From Gymnothorax reevesii (taxonomy: Eukaryota > Chordata > Actinopteri > Anguilliformes > Muraenidae), in assembly GCA_029721435.1 (NCBI GenBank), contig CM056573.1, forward strand, positions 151,611,947-151,675,946: a DNA stretch of 64,000 nt. Reading direction: 5' to 3'. A program made the position numbers and the translations under genes. Position 1 is the first letter of the stretch. Every line of letters starts with the position of its first letter. The notes under the pieces were generated by a model that ran no database searches, was not told the origin of the DNA, and saw nothing but the letters and a program-made list of their open reading frames with translations. Below are positions 1 to 13,867 of the stretch, piece after piece.

Positions 1-315
1 AACGAAAGAACTGTCCCTTAGGTGTTACAGAATAATAACACTCACATCTGGATCGAAATACTCACCAAATCAACCATTTTTCTGTCAACATCACCTTCAG
101 ATGTCCTATAGATTAATAGCATAAGGTAAAAAAAGAAGAAATTTGCTGAGGACCAGAAGTTTCTTCTTTTCAGTTTTTCCTCTGAGTATTCTGACAACCA
201 ACAGCTGGACACAAGCAATTTAATGATCTCTGCAGAATCCAATTCTCCAACACAAAAAAGCTCTGCTATATAACCAAACAAACGCATCTGTAGCTTTAAA
301 ATACTAAGGAAAAAC

Positions 316-891
316 TAGTGGTGTAACAATATGCGGATACAGTATCGTATCGTGATACAAAGCCTCAAATATGATGCATCGATTCGGAAAACATGTATCG
401 GGATACACAAGGCTTTTTAAAATAGTCCACATATTCTCTTAAACAAATTGCAACATTTTCTATGACTTTAAATGAAAATGTAGAGACCTGCCTCATACTC
501 TATGTGGTTGCATTGCTCCAAGTGCAATTTGTTGAAGTGTTGTTTCAACTTGTTTGAGATCAAGTTTCCAGACTTCAAGTTAGCTACTCGTGATAAGTAG
601 TTTGCAATATGACTATTTCTTCGAGTGAATAGTAGGAGACCGAAAAGTTCTCAATTTTTCAAGTTGAAGACATTGAACAGAGAACACACAGTTGTATCTA
701 AAGGTAAACTAAGTATATTCCTTTGTTTTAATAAAATTCAAAAGCCTTGTCTTGGGAAATCTTCCTGTTGCTGCTTACTTGTAAGCAGAAAGAAAATCAG
801 CAGTAAAATAACTGCAGTGTATCAGGACACATATCGTCCTGTATCGGGATACATCTCATTATCGTGACCCCACTGTATCGTTACACCTCCA
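316..891. mobile_element. Non-autonomous hAT-type MITE, copy 1
   Basis: The ends are inverted repeats: TAGTGGTGTAACAATA at the left and the complement of TGGAGGTGTAACGATAC at the right. The subterminal DNA is full of GTATC/GATAC words, including GATGCATCGATT. The same ends and the same internal word occur at 13967-14584, where an exact 8-bp target duplication shows the hAT class. Here the flanking 8-mers (308-315 and 892-899) match only partly, so this copy is older or its boundary is slightly off. No transposase is present. The open frame inside (625-867) has no recognisable domain and is probably not a gene. Confidence 0.7.
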
Positions 892-1979
892 GAAAAGAAA
901 AGAAAAAAAAAAAAAAACCCTGTTCATGCTGCGTTAGCGTGGCACAGCTGATGATGAAATGCATTCAGGGGCAAGCTAAAATGTCCGTCAATCATACAAG
1001 GCTCTGGTAAGGAGACAACAGAAGGCATGAGACATTTCTTTCTTTCTTTCAGAGCTTCAGTAGGGATACAGTGTCACACATTTGAACGGATGTAGATAAG
1101 TATGCATGTATGGTTTTTCCACAGGAAGAAATGAGAAAGGATATTAAGGGTAAAAGCAAACCACTGATCTACTCTCCTCTTTCAGAGGGGCAGTTTAAAA
1201 TTTAGACTAGTTGAGACAGGTAAACTTCTAATTAGATGCGCAACTTTAGAACTCAAAACTGTAAATTTTAAAACTCCCTTCTAAAAGACAGGTAAACCAG
1301 TGCCTGGCTAAAACTTTGAAGGATGTGTGTAAACTTCAGAACATGCATTGTAATCAACAATCATGCCAGCGAGGCTAACCATATAAGCTAAAAGTTAAAT
1401 ATTTGCTAAACCTGCTAGCAGGGTGTAATGATCAAATCTGTGGTGAACTTCCCAGTCACCTCATTACTCGGGCCGGTAGGCCACAAGTCTAAATTTCAGC
1501 TCCGTTCTTTCTCCCCTCCCCCTCCGCCCCCCTCCGGGATCGCAACTGTCCTGCTCATGCGCGAGCAGTTTCACGATTGGCCCAGGCCTAGACCTGACCC
1601 CAGTGCAGGCTCTGAGGAGCCTCTTGTTATAGCTAGAAAGGGTAATACTTGCCCCAATGTGCACATCAACTCAGTATCTTGAATACCAATGACACCTCTC
1701 ACTAACACCTACTTTGTAGAAAAGAAACAATGAGTTAAAAAAAAAACAAAAAAAAACTGACATTTAACAATTCGCGACTTATTTATGCAAAGAAGACAGC
1801 TCTAGAGTGGGAATTTAGCCCAAAATGATTCAAGCCTAAACTGACATTGGATAAGCTTACGTGACTGCCAAAGTGTTCCTCCGCCTCTCATAGGCTAAAC
1901 CTTTTTTGAGGGATGGAAAAATGGCCACCTTCAGTTTTTTTTTTGGCCGCATTCTTGCCATTTGAAGCATTTTACAACT
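892..1979. other. Intergenic stretch with a GC-rich patch
   Basis: A poly-A run follows the MITE at about 900-917, and there is a short TTTC microsatellite near 1035. At about 1490-1600 the sequence turns GC-rich and pyrimidine-rich. It contains a C-rich GC-box-like run, CATGCGCGAG (close to an NRF1 site) and ATTGG (inverted CCAAT). That combination is typical of vertebrate CpG promoters, but I see no exon attached to it on either strand. The rest is featureless. Confidence 0.35.
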
Positions 1980-2316
1980 TCACAACAAGAGCCATCAGGA
2001 GATTGCATATCCCCCTGGCCCCACATATTGAAAGAATGAAAATGCCACATGCTCCAGAAACAAACCATACCCCCTGAAATTCAAAGTTCAAAAATGTTTC
2101 TGTGGAAACCAGAAAAAATATAAAATTAATCAATTTGGGATTCGCGAAATGCATCACTTCAGGTCATGATCAATGTGCACACCAGGTTTTGTGAAAAAAA
2201 TATTAAATGGTATTCAAATTATGCTACGGAACCAAAATGTTCACAGACAGACTGATGGACTGACAGACAACTGCACCCATGACTATATACCCCCGCATTA
2301 TCTGCAGGGGGGATAA
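1980..2316 (+). repeat. SINE-like 'GCCCCC...gggataaaa' repeat, copy a
   Basis: It starts with ACAACAAGAGCC and a CATATCCCCC box. It ends with a gacagact/gacagaca-type module, then ACCCCCGC and GGGGGGATAAAAA. The same head and tail layout recurs around 5040, 13868, 18742, 26420 and 45418. No coding capacity is seen. I call it SINE-like only because it is short, dispersed and A-tailed; I could not make out a tRNA-type promoter with confidence. Confidence 0.55.
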
Positions 2317-5039
2317 AAAAGTTACAAAAAATCCAAATCATAATATCTGGACTTCATATGGGTAATTCTTTTATTTAACAATGGTTTTGTTCCAAAGTTG
2401 TCATCCAATACAATTCAGCAAAAAAAAAAAAAAAAAAAGAAAATACAGCAGCCTTTTCTCAAATGTGTGTATTCAGAAAATAAATTTACATGGATGAGGA
2501 CTAGCTAGCCATTGTGATGAGACCCTTTAAAAACAGGTGATGGAATTTATGGACAAAACAGGTTGCAGGCAGCAAAAGTACGTTCCTCCAGACATGTAGT
2601 TAAGTAGTATACCATCATACAAAGATCAGACAGGCACATGAAGAGACACCTTAAGTACAAACTAAGTTAAACAAATATTCAGTATTAAATACTACCCGAA
2701 TTAAGGAACTACATTCGTGGCCATACCTGCATGGATAATTTGTACAAGCAGAGGAGAGCCAACAGAAACCTCAGGCATATCATTGGGAGAAAAAAAACCA
2801 ACCTAAGAAAATCAAACCACCAAATGATTAAAAATTTGCAATACACTCCAGAGCAGACGCAAAAGCTAGGAAGTTATCACTCATCCCCAAGGGAGTAGTC
2901 AATAGGAGGGATGGGGCATATTTTAGACCTAAATGTCTACGATTTAAACTATCTTAGTTATCGTTCCACAAAAAAGTGGTTCACAACCTCGGTCCTGGGG
3001 GGAAGACTGTACGTGCTGGTTTTCAATCCAAACTCAAATGTTATCCCAGAATAAAATCGAGGTGCAAACATTTGTAGGTAATTCTTTTTATCTCAAACAT
3101 CATGACACAATGGCTATGTGGGCCGGGATGTATAAAATCTTAATTTTCAAATAGTGTTTATTGTGCCGTATTCAAAGTAACTGCACTGGTGGTAAAAATA
3201 TTTTTAAAATGATCAATTTCTGTGGGTTATCAATAATCAGCTAATCATGTTTCTGAAAAAAGATGCTTATGTTCTTTCTAAAAGCTTTTCATAGCACCAA
3301 GCACAAATAACACATAAAATAGGTCAGTTGTTAAATTTGTGGAGACGGCAAATTCTATCAAATAAATGGTTAGTTACAGGGACCATGACTCCTCAAATCA
3401 CAAATTAGACAATTTAAGTTTAATTGGTTACATAATCAACTCCTTCATGCAGTACACATTCATTTTCCAAAGGGGTGCAAATTACTCAGCGAAATGAGTC
3501 CTCACTATATAAATCAGAAAATGCGCATAAAACCATTAGTTTGTGTTATCAAGGGCTGTACATTTCATCTGAAAATCAATCATGCTTTTGTTGCATTATG
3601 TTTTAAAACCTCCTTTAACCCCAGCTCCTTGGAACGCAGGCGTTATGGGATTTTCAGCTGCATACCATCAAAAGAAAAACTACTCAGCTTCTACACTTCA
3701 CTGACCTAAACCTGTTCCTGTTTCTGACTGCCTGATTATCATACAATTTATTTACTGAATTTCCAAATCAAACATAAGTGCACAATCATGAAGAAATTTT
3801 TCTTATTGGAAACTGATCAAGAATCCACTGATACGCAACACTGAAACCATACATATTATAGCAGTGAAATTGTAAGGAAAACAATCATACAAATGATTAA
3901 GTAATCCAAAACTCTGACTTCCATCTCCCATTTCAGAAAAAAAAAAAAAAAAGGAAACATCTTTGGCATATTGAAACCAATAGAACATTGGCGCAGAACA
4001 GCATTTGCTAAGCTGACAAAAGTGAGCTAAAGGACTTCATCACGAGAGAGAAACATTCAATCCTTGCATGCTGGCAGATAATTGTACCTTGGGGCTGAAA
4101 GCAATATTATGCTATGACACAAATGGCACTGAAATGCATCATAACATTTCAAATATAAGTGTTTGCATTTTTTACCCTGAATTTGAACAGTCCAGTGCAG
4201 AAGTTCAGTGACCAGCTCACTGTACAAAGAACGGGGAATAGGCGTTTCCGCCCTTGCAGTCCATTGCTGGGGATGCAACTAAATGTTACAAAATACACCC
4301 ACAGTGAATGTTTTGCACAAATGAGGCGTGTATGAACAATAAATTGTGTGTTAAATCTTTCACTAGCATACTACTTTACGACTTTAATAATCATGGCCAT
4401 TAACCAAGAGAGTAAACGTCATCAAAATTAATGTTAGCCAAGCAGAGAAAATTCAGAGAACTTGCTCTTTTCAAATTATTTGCCAAATTTATAGTAGTGT
4501 GATGGTAAACTATGGTTTGAAGCTGGATATTTCCTTAGATGAAAATATACTTTGAAAATGATTGCATCTTTTTTCAATAAATTCTGACTTTTGGAATTCG
4601 GACTTTGCAACACTCTGGAGTCACTGGAAATGCTTGCATCAAGAAAAAGTCAGGATTAATCCTACGCAGCCACCACCGGAATCTAATTCTTCAAAACTAT
4701 AATTCTAATAATACCAATACAGCCTAATATTTGTCTGCAACTGCACAGAAACACCAGGTTTAAAAATAATTAATACCTGCAAAAAAGCAGTGCAGCATTT
4801 AAATGTTGATTTAGAATTTGTTCATCAACATTATGAACCATTCAGTAGTCAGCCATAATTTCAAAATGGAATAGCACAATAAACAGCCTAATGCTGCTCG
4901 ACTGATACCAAATTTTGTAGACTGGACTACATGGGAAAAAAAAAAAAAAAAAAAATACTGTACTATTCGCACTTAAGACCCCTCGGCTGCGTATGCAAGC
5001 CCCTGGTGAGCAAAGTAAGAGTCGAAATTGGCTGGAATT
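2317..5039. other. Intergenic DNA, no gene seen
   Basis: AT-rich sequence with poly-A runs near 2420, 3940 and 4935. A short piece at about 2970-3010 resembles the common fish repeat end 'GTGGTTC...CTTGGTCCTGGGG', also seen at 61630. The open frames here are short and of biased composition. Part of this stretch could be distal 3' flank of gene 1. Confidence 0.4.
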
Positions 5040-5837
5040 CCATAGGTAATTAAGGATCCACAAACGTACCACCCACCCAAAAATGAGAAGCCTAGAAGCA
5101 AACCTGAAGGCGCTAGAGCAGTAACGCTGTTGAATTGAAAGATCAGGAGCATTTACGCTATTCGACATAGAAAACAGTAATGGAATAGGTGAAATGAAAA
5201 TTGCGTCTGATATGTGATGAAGGGTCCCATGTACCTTCAGTAAAAATCTGAGCATCCTCGCTAAAATAAGGAAGTTATGGAAATTTTTCCATTTTACACA
5301 ATGAGCAGCCTGGTGGCCAATTAACAGCCTAAAATGGGCAGACTTGGCTTGGTAAGTGAAGGATCCACAGACGTACCACCCACCCAAAAATGAGAAACTA
5401 AGAAGCAAAGCTGAAGGCGCTAGAGCGGAAACGTCGTAGAATTTAAAGATCGGCAGCATTTACGCAGAAAACAGAGAAAAATAGGTGAAGTTAAAAACGC
5501 ATCTGATGTGATCAAGGGTGATACCATGTACCTTCAGTGAAAATTTGAGCATCCCTATCCTAGCTGAAATAAGGAAGTTATGGCAATTTTTTATTTTTTA
5601 CAATAAGCCAAATTAAGAGTCGAAAATGGCCGGAATTCGATAGGTAAGTGAAGGATCCATAGTTGTACCAGCCACCCAGAAATGAGAAAGCTAGAAGCAA
5701 ACCTGAAGGCGCTAGAGCGGTAACGTCGCCGATGGACAGATGGACGGCTAGACAGGCGGACGGCCAGACAGACGGACACCGCAGGGGACGACAATACCCC
5801 TCAGCCGGCTGACGTGCTGCCAGCAGAGGGGTAAAAA
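5040..5837 (+). repeat. SINE-like repeat with three ~300-bp internal tandem units, copy b
   Basis: A block beginning AAGGATCCA and ending AAGGCGCTAGAGC occurs three times, at about 5050, 5360 and 5650, so the internal period is near 300 bp. After the third unit comes a gacggacggccagacagacg-type module, a box reading AATACCCCTCAGCCGG and the tail GAGGGGTAAAAA. Tandem body plus gacgg module plus G-rich/A tail is the same layout seen at 35.2-38.9 kb and 45.4-45.9 kb. Confidence 0.6.
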
Positions 5838-6067
5838 CCCAAAGTGAATACTCAGGTAATCTTTCAGGCAATGGGATGAGTAATCAGAAAAAATGTTGAA
5901 TTTCTGCACCTGTAATTACCAATACAGCATAATCGGAAAATTGAACTTTTGTCTTCAAGAGGATCCATAACCACCAACAACTTGAAAGGGCAAATAATGC
6001 CTATAAAGCATAACTACCGCAAATAAAATGAACAAAAACTGATCGCATTTGCAGAATTGTGATTGGA

Positions 6068-6102
<35 letters not shown>

Positions 6103-7270
6103 AAGGAAGCCCAGATATTTCCCATGACCATGCTTGGGAACCACTGCCGTATTTTACAACATGTTAAAGCTATTCCTATCATGTCATGTTTTGAAAAATA
6201 GATTTAAATACTAATGTTAGACTTTGGAATTAAATGTCCTGATAATTTCAACTTGCAGTGAAAAATAGCATCAGTTTTCAATTAAGAGTACAACAAAGAG
6301 GTTTAGCCAGTGTTAATAATGAAACCAGCATGAACACAGAGGTAATGTCTGATAGGCTAACGACTGCCTGAAAGATGCGGCAGACCACTGTCAATCCAGA
6401 TGCAATAGGTAAAAATTAGTATTTGCCAAGTCTACTGCACCAAAATACAAATGAACATCTAAACAAGAACATTTGACACCAGTACCACTCTCTGCATAGA
6501 AAGCCTTTTCAAAAGTGAAAGCAGAAATTGAAAAATGAAGTACATCCATTTTTAATGAGGGCTCATTTTAAAAAGACAGGTGTCACGCTTCGAGTCCTTT
6601 TCCACTTACACCTCTTGACAATAAATTTAAAGTTAGTTATTGTGTACTTCACAGAGATATGCCTTCTTACTTCAGGTGCATGAAGGTTTAAAAAAGAAAA
6701 AGAAAAATAAACAAAGCACCGGTTTCATAATGAAGACAAACTACTTGAGGCAATCATTTCTAAGGCTTAAAAACATTGACAAGAATCCAGGTTTGCAGCC
6801 AACTTTCTGGTGGACATCTATATAAATATACCAACATTCCCTTCACCAAATTGATTGAGCTTATGTCCAGTTCATAAAAGAGCCTGAGAAAACTGATTTT
6901 ACCATGACCTGAAGGTAGACAGGATTCAAGAATCTCCACCATTGCACACTGTAGTTGCATATTCATCAAAAACGTTGACACCACTGACTGTCATTAGAGG
7001 TGTGGCTGAACAAGTCCATTCTCTGGTAACTAACCATCACCAGATCAACTTTTACTCAAAAAACAGTAACATGCATGAACAAATGAGACATTCCATGGGC
7101 TATGATGCCATGAGGGCTAAATGATACCCGCTACAAACAGAAAGTTAAGTAATTCCAAGCTTCTGAGATTAATCAACTAAATCCAGCAAGACCACAGCCT
7201 TACAGAAGCTTTTCGAACATTCGTTTTCCATCAGCCATGAAAAGTTCAACGCATAAATTGCGCAAATAAC
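5838..7270. other. 3' flank of zinc-finger gene 1, likely holding its 3' UTR
   Basis: This is the downstream side of the minus-strand gene ending at 7271. It is AT-rich, with a long A-rich tract at about 6071-6104. No separate gene is recognisable. I could not pick one polyadenylation signal with confidence. Confidence 0.4.
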
Positions 7271-10200
7271 TCAGTAACGGCCACTGGCATGTGCAATGTA
7301 GTGCTGGTGAAGCTCCACCTCTCGACTAAAAGTGATTCCACAGTCAATGCATGTCAGGCCATTGCAGTCTCTTGATCGATCTACCAAGACTGGGTCCCCC
7401 CTATTCTGATCCTGCTCCTTCTTCTCACTCAAACATTCCTGGTGATGGTCAATGAGCTCTTGAATCCTACTAAAGGTTTGCGGACACAAAGAACAACGGT
7501 AAGGGCTACTCTGGTGCTTCTGTAAAGAAAGGCGATTCTCTTCACATTGTAGAGGCAACAGTGTGTCAGTGGCGGATCCTGCTGTCCAATCTGCATCTGC
7601 GGAATGCTGGGTGATATCATCTTTAGAGTTAAGACCAACTTCAGTGGGTCCAGAAAATGCACCAAGTCTATACCGTAGGTCAGCTGGAAGGCGTCGCCGG
7701 ACCTCATCATGCCACACAAGGTGCTGCTGGAGCTGATTCTCTGTCCAGTAACCACGGCAGCAAAGTGCACAACAATGTGGTCGGCTTTTCGCTATGTCCT
7801 TGTGAGCTTCGAGTCTTTCAAGACTAGGGAAAGCTTTGCCACACTTCTGACATTTGAAGAGCCACTTATGCGAGTGCTCAGGAAGTTTAGATGGTGGTGC
7901 TGGAACCGGTACCACTGCCTCAGCAGATTTTGATTTCCCAATTGGCACAGCACAGGTTTTCCTGTGATTATAGAGTGCCCCTTGAGAACTGTACCGCTTC
8001 TCACATCCAGAGCAAATAAAAGATTTGGACGCCTTTACTGAGCCCACAGTTTTTCGATTTTTGCGGTGGATCTGCCATCGATGTGCCCGCAGACCTCTCA
8101 CCTTGTGAAAACGTTTACTACAATCAGGACAATCATAAAGTTTGAGCTTACTCTTCTTTGAGGATACAAGTGCTTGTTTATCTGGTTCCTTATGCTGAGC
8201 AGTTTCTTCACAGGAGTGAATTTGGGAAAGATGCTTCAACATATCATCCTCTGAAGAGAAGCGGAGATTACACTGGACACAGTCAGTGATACTAGCATGG
8301 TGAGTCTGGTAGTGTGTAGCCAAGATGGAGGCAGAAGGGAAAAACTTCTCACATTCTGGACAGGATAGCTTGCCGCTAGATAGCTTGCTATTGGACACCT
8401 GAGTGAGCTCATGGGATGATTCAGGCTGAGTCCGTGCTTCAGCCTTCAAGTGATGCATTTGGTGTCGTTGAAGAACGGAGTAGTGGAAGAATCCTTTCCC
8501 ACAGATGTTGCAGTGATAAGGACCCTCATTCACAGCAGCACTGACCTTCCTGGAGGAAGGCTTATCAGTTGATAAAGTGCTTGCAAACTTTTTGTCAACG
8601 TGCCAGCGCTTGTGCGTCCCCAGAGCTGAGTTGGTGCTAAAGCTCCTACCACATTCCAGACAAATGTATAGACTTTTGCTTCCACTGCTCCCCTCAAGAC
8701 ATTTAGTATCATCTTCAGCAGAGACAGAAGTTGAAACAGCAGCAGTCTCCCTTTTGCGATGAATTCTCTTATGGAAATTCAGAGCTCCAACAACAGAGAA
8801 CCTTCGCCCACACTCCTTGCACTGGTATTTCCCACAATCTATGGATTTTTTTGGCGCATCAGAGGAAGGATTTAATGAATCTTTAGACAGACAAGGTGCA
8901 AGCTTACTACTTTGCTCTGTGACCTTGTTGAGCGGGTCACTGCTTCTTTTGTTAAGGTGATCTTGCAATTCCTCATCACTGGAGAAAATAGCAGGACAAC
9001 AGGAGCACTGGAATACTTGAGCCTTGGCTTCAGATTTTAATGAGAAAAATGGGTATCCAGTCTCATAACCATGGCTCTTCATATGGAACTGGAGGGCCAT
9101 AGCACGGGAGAATTTTTTCCCACAATCAGGGCAGCAGTATGTATTCTTCTCCAGCTGCTCCACTTGATGTTGAAAAGACTTCACCGGGGGTGGAATGCCT
9201 TCAGCGTCATGTACCTGTTGGTGCTTGAGAAAGCAGGTTAGTATGCGATAGGACTTCCCGCATATTGTACAAGTGTGGCTCATTTGTGGCTTGGAGCGAT
9301 GTCGTTTCATGTGACAAGCCAAAATACCTCTATGACGGAACCTTTTACCACAAATAGGGCAGTTAACCCTTTTCCTAATGGAACGGGTGAAGCCACTGAC
9401 AGAGGCATGTTGGACAGATTTGTCACTTCTTTCCTGGACTTCTGTGCAGTGTTGATTTTGCTTGTGTTGAGAAAATGCTCCAAATGACCAAAATCCCTTC
9501 CCACAGTGCTCACAGTGGAAAACCTTTGGCCCAAGCAGTGTCTTCCGTGGATTAAACACTTCTTTTTTAACTATGGTAGGTGAATTAACATTGCCTTTAT
9601 CAGAATGGCAAGACTTGCGGTGGTTGTAAAGGGCACCAGAGCTGGAGTAGGCTTTCTCACAATTTGCACACTTGTGAGTTCTACCTGGTTTTGTGTGGTG
9701 GTGCTGCTGGTGAGACTGCAAAGCAGATGCGCGAGAGAACCGCATCCCACAAAGTTCACACTCAAAGTTTTTCTTCTGAAGCCCTGCAAGCTGATATAAT
9801 AAGGACTTATAAGGTTTTGGATCTTCATGTTGCCTCATGTGGTTCTGATGTAAGTGAAGTGTGGTGCTCTCCATGCCACACTCACTGCACTTAAAAAGGT
9901 GCTTTTGCAAACACATCTGTTTGGGAGCACTGCGGTTCCAGGTTTTGACACTTGCTGCTCTGCCCATTGGCCTTCGATGCCATAGCCTGTGACAGCGAAT
10001 GGCATTAGGACTGAAGAACCTCCGACTACACTCTGGGCAATCAAAACTTTGCTTTCCTGGGAGGCTTCCCTCCCCATCAACTTGTTTTTCCTTATGATCA
10101 ATATCAATGTCAGAACTCACATTTGATCTCAATGGAATCAGTGCCTCAGCCGACTGGTTTAGGGGCTCCGCTCCCCTTTTTGTCTCCGGATCTGAATCAA

Positions 10201-11556
10201 CAGCCACCTCAGATTTATTCACAGTCTCAGACACAGGTTCTGGTTCTTCATCCTCTCTGGAGTCATCTGACCCACTTACACTTACAACTTCCACAATAAA
10301 ACCCTCCATTTCATTCTCATCCAGTACCGCATTGTCATCAGCTTCACTGCGGTTAGGGTCTTCACTAACCTGATTAGCATGAGGCGTGTCCTGGGAATAG
10401 GCTAGGGCTCCAATAGCAAAGCTTTCTGGCTTTACCTTGTCACATAAGTACAGCTTCTCTGATGAAGACGAAGATTCTGAGGTGATTTCCGTTTTCGGAG
10501 TCACCTTCTCAAAGGCAGAACTAAAATAATCTGCATGACAAAGCTGATGAGACCGAAGAGCTGTAGCCCTGGAAAAACGACATCCACAAACAAAGCACTC
10601 AAATGCTTTCTTTTTCAGCTGGCGCACCTGATGCAGAAAAGATTTTGCTGGGGTCTCTCCACTGTGTACTACGCGTTGGTGTTTTTGGTAAAAAGTAAGG
10701 GAAGTGAAGATCTTCCCGCATTCCTCACATGAAAACGACTGTCTGCTGCCATCGATTTTTGCTCGCCTGATGTGCCAACGCTGATGGATCCCAAGGGCAG
10801 CATTTGTCAGAAAGCATTTGCCACATTCAGAACAATTAAAAGACTTCTTTGTGTCCCCCTTCACCTTTACTTCTGAACATTTGGAATGTAAGGTGAAGCG
10901 CTGATGTGTACTCAGGCCAGTGGTGGTGCTAAATGCCCGTCCACATTCATGACATTCGTATACCTGAGTGTGCTTTTTGTCCACTCTGACAGTCATATCA
11001 CCATTTTCAACCACAGGCTCCGGTTTAATAAAGGACTTCTCCACACCACTGGACTTGATAAGATTGACCTCATGGCAACGACGGTGAGCATCAAGGGCTG
11101 AAACGCGGGAGTAACAGCGGCCACAAGTAGGGCACTGAAATGACTTTTTCTTGAGGTGGGCAAGCTGATGGAAAACAGACTTGGAAGCCTGTTTGTGTGA
11201 ACGTTGATGGTTGAGACAAAGGCCAACTGAGGAATAGGTTTTGCCACAGTATTGGCATTCAAAAATACGTTGCTTTGGCACAGACACTTTGGCCCCAGAT
11301 TCCTGTTTGAGGGCTTGGTTGCGGTGCATAAGTTGGTGCGTGAAAAAGCCCCTAGAACTAGAGAACTTTTGGCCACATACGGCGCAGCACAGCGTACGTT
11401 GCCCCCCATCTTGAGAGACAAGCAGATCATCCCACTGCGCATCAGAGTCCAAGCAGACTACAGGCCCATCATGGATATGTTCATGTTGGTGCTCCAGGTA
11501 GGCCTCCCTCTGATCAAAGGCTTCACCACAATCCACACAGCGGAAAAGCCAATCCC
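7271..11556 (-). CDS. C2H2 zinc-finger protein, 3' (last) coding exon, gene 1
   Basis: One uninterrupted frame of about 1428 codons encodes roughly 28 C2H2 fingers of the type C-x2-C-x12-H-x3/4-H, so the product is probably a nuclear DNA-binding regulator. Linkers are mostly not the TGEKP type and many spacers are long. A few fingers are atypical: C2HC near the C-terminus and one degraded around 8990. An acidic Ser/Asp/Glu-rich segment (about 10100-10330) separates fingers 8 and 9. SUMO-type motifs IKPE, VKPE and VKKE lie between fingers. The exon starts at a good acceptor: a pyrimidine tract then TTTTTAG at 11557-11563, followed by GG GAT TGG, which restores the first Cys of finger 1. The GTG at 11536 is therefore not the start. 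The last finger ends ELHQHYIAHASGRY, like gene 2. I cannot name the orthologue. Confidence 0.93.
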
Positions 11557-13867
11557 CTAAAAATAGAAAGGGGAAAATGGGAGGTCAGGGCCACTCCTGC
11601 TCTCAAAGAAGGGAAGAAAAAAAAAAAAAACAAAGCCATTAATGTAGAAAAAGAAATTCAAATACTTTCCACTCCCCCACCAAAAATGAACAAATGAAAT
11701 GACTGACACAAGAACATTTATTTCCATTTTGTGGGTCCGATGTTTAAATCCAGGGGTGCACAAACAAAACAGAAAGGATTTAAAATGGACTTGACAAATA
11801 ATACAGATTCACTCATTGACAATTAAACATTGTTCTTTTTCCCCCCGGAATCGCAAAAATAACGTGCACAAACATTACCAGTGCTCTCAATTATTTAATC
11901 AGGAAAATAGAAAACTTTGTCATCATAGAATATTGAGGCCCGTATGCATGAACAAGGTATAACCTGCACTGGGTGTAAGCTTATACAGAGAATATTCATT
12001 GCAGCCGCTGTGGTATAAGAGAATTGGTATGCACAAAACATAGTTTGATTATTCGCGGAATAACTACTGTGTGAATAAGTAATTCCATCGTGGTAGGGTT
12101 ATTCAATGATTTATTGTTGTCGTTTACCAGAAATCTGTTAATAGGCCTGCCCTCGCGCTTCATTACTCTGAATAAGGAGTTTTCGCAAGCTTATGCAAAC
12201 GCCTATTTATTGTTCGACCGCTGTTTTGTGGTCAACGCACAAAAGATGGACGTTCGCGTACATGTTTCGGGGAAGTTTGCGGAAACTCTCTAATCACAAC
12301 TGGGTTCCCAGCTCTTGGTGATTATAATGATGGGGCTGAGGACAATGAGATGGAGCCAAATTAACATGTCGAGGATAATATGCAAGGGCTTTGAGTCAGG
12401 TCCAGGCTGACTGTCGATCATTTCGCCACTTAAATGAATATGGATTTACAACCTTGAATGTTAGTTCAGGCATTCAGTTATACTTTTTTTTGGTAAAGAT
12501 AAGTATGAAATGAATTGAAAATTTACATCTCTAAATGAGTGTCAATCTGTACAGGGTAACTTAAACATCATTTCACACCAGTATTCTAAAAGACAGAAGG
12601 CACAGTTTTGAGACATCCACTGAAAGCGGACTGCAAATTGTCTTATTCTACTCCTTAAACCTACCCCTTGGTTGGTATAAGTTACACCAGGATATCTGCG
12701 GTACTTACACCACAGTAAGTAACACTAGGCGTCCGTGGGTTTGAGGGCGGAACTTTCAAATGCTGCAGTTCAATGCGACTATGCCCACCACCAATCACAA
12801 CGCACCATGATGCTTCCAAAGCCACGCCTGAAAACTTGTGCGTGTGGGGTTTGATTGACAGCTGTATTATTCCAATAATTTCAGTTGGTCGTACGTTTGA
12901 TTGGCTGCTGTTTTTTTTTTTTTAGCTCTTGCCCCTTACAGGATAGTAGGGCTAGGTATTGCCAGTGATTTCCTGAATCGATTCGATTTGATTTCTGATT
13001 CGATCCAATATCGATTCATTGCAGGATATTTTAGCTTCAGTACCCATTTTGCTTGAATATGAACGGGAGTCTTGGAGAACAAATGGCAGAAATAATACTT
13101 TCAGTTGAATTATTAATAAGAAACCTAAATAGGCACAATATTTCAAATATTAAAGTTCACACTAAAAAGTGACCCCAAACTTGTTTCCTGAAAATACTTT
13201 TTATTGACCAACTCATTTGATCAATCAACATAATAAAGTGCAACAAAGACTTATAACAGTCAGTAGACTATTACTCTCTGAAACTGGGTCAATATTACAT
13301 GCTTCACTTTGCAAGTTCATTTTCCAGTAAATGTTATTGAATTTAAACCGATATCCTTGCCCAAATTACCCCACATTAACATGTTCGACTGTACTGAAAT
13401 AAATATTACTATACATTCAACAAAGAAAATATTGGATTTTTTTTTTTTTTTTTATGAAAACTGGTCGAAATGGTGGACGAAAATTGGCACGTTTTATGAC
13501 TAAACTTCCACCCGACGCTGTTATTGAAAATATATCTCCCAGCATATGTAGTTGAGCTTTTTGTTAAAAGATCTGATACCGAAATTTATAGTTACATTAC
13601 AAATTAACAGTTACATACGGATCACAGTACATTTTTAATGTCAACAGGTAGCTTCGCATTTGCAGCATGCTTTCCATCAATGAAATGCTGCTCGATATAC
13701 ATTTATGACACGTAGTCAAAATACCTCTACCTACAATTAACTTATTCATTATTATCCGTCACGGCAGGAAATTCATTACTTAAGTTTTTTTTTTTTTTGA
13801 AGATTTGGGTCGGGTTTTTTTTTTTTTTTTTTAAACTGGGACTTTTACTCTACTAAATTAAAAGATA

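Noticed and set aside
4842..5459. 205-codon minus-strand ORF
   Set aside because: It reads through the ~300-bp tandem units, giving repeated ALAPSALLLSFSFLGGWYVC-like stretches. This is repeat DNA read in an open frame, with no support for a protein.
2970..6150. A 3.2-kb hAT element with GTGGTTC...GGGAACCACTG ends
   Set aside because: The two end words are short, common in fish repeats, and the interior shows unrelated repeats. No target duplication was visible.
11536..11538. GTG as the start codon of gene 1
   Set aside because: It would cut the first Cys off finger 1. A splice acceptor 20 bases upstream restores the finger and fits the exon at 27716 in phase.
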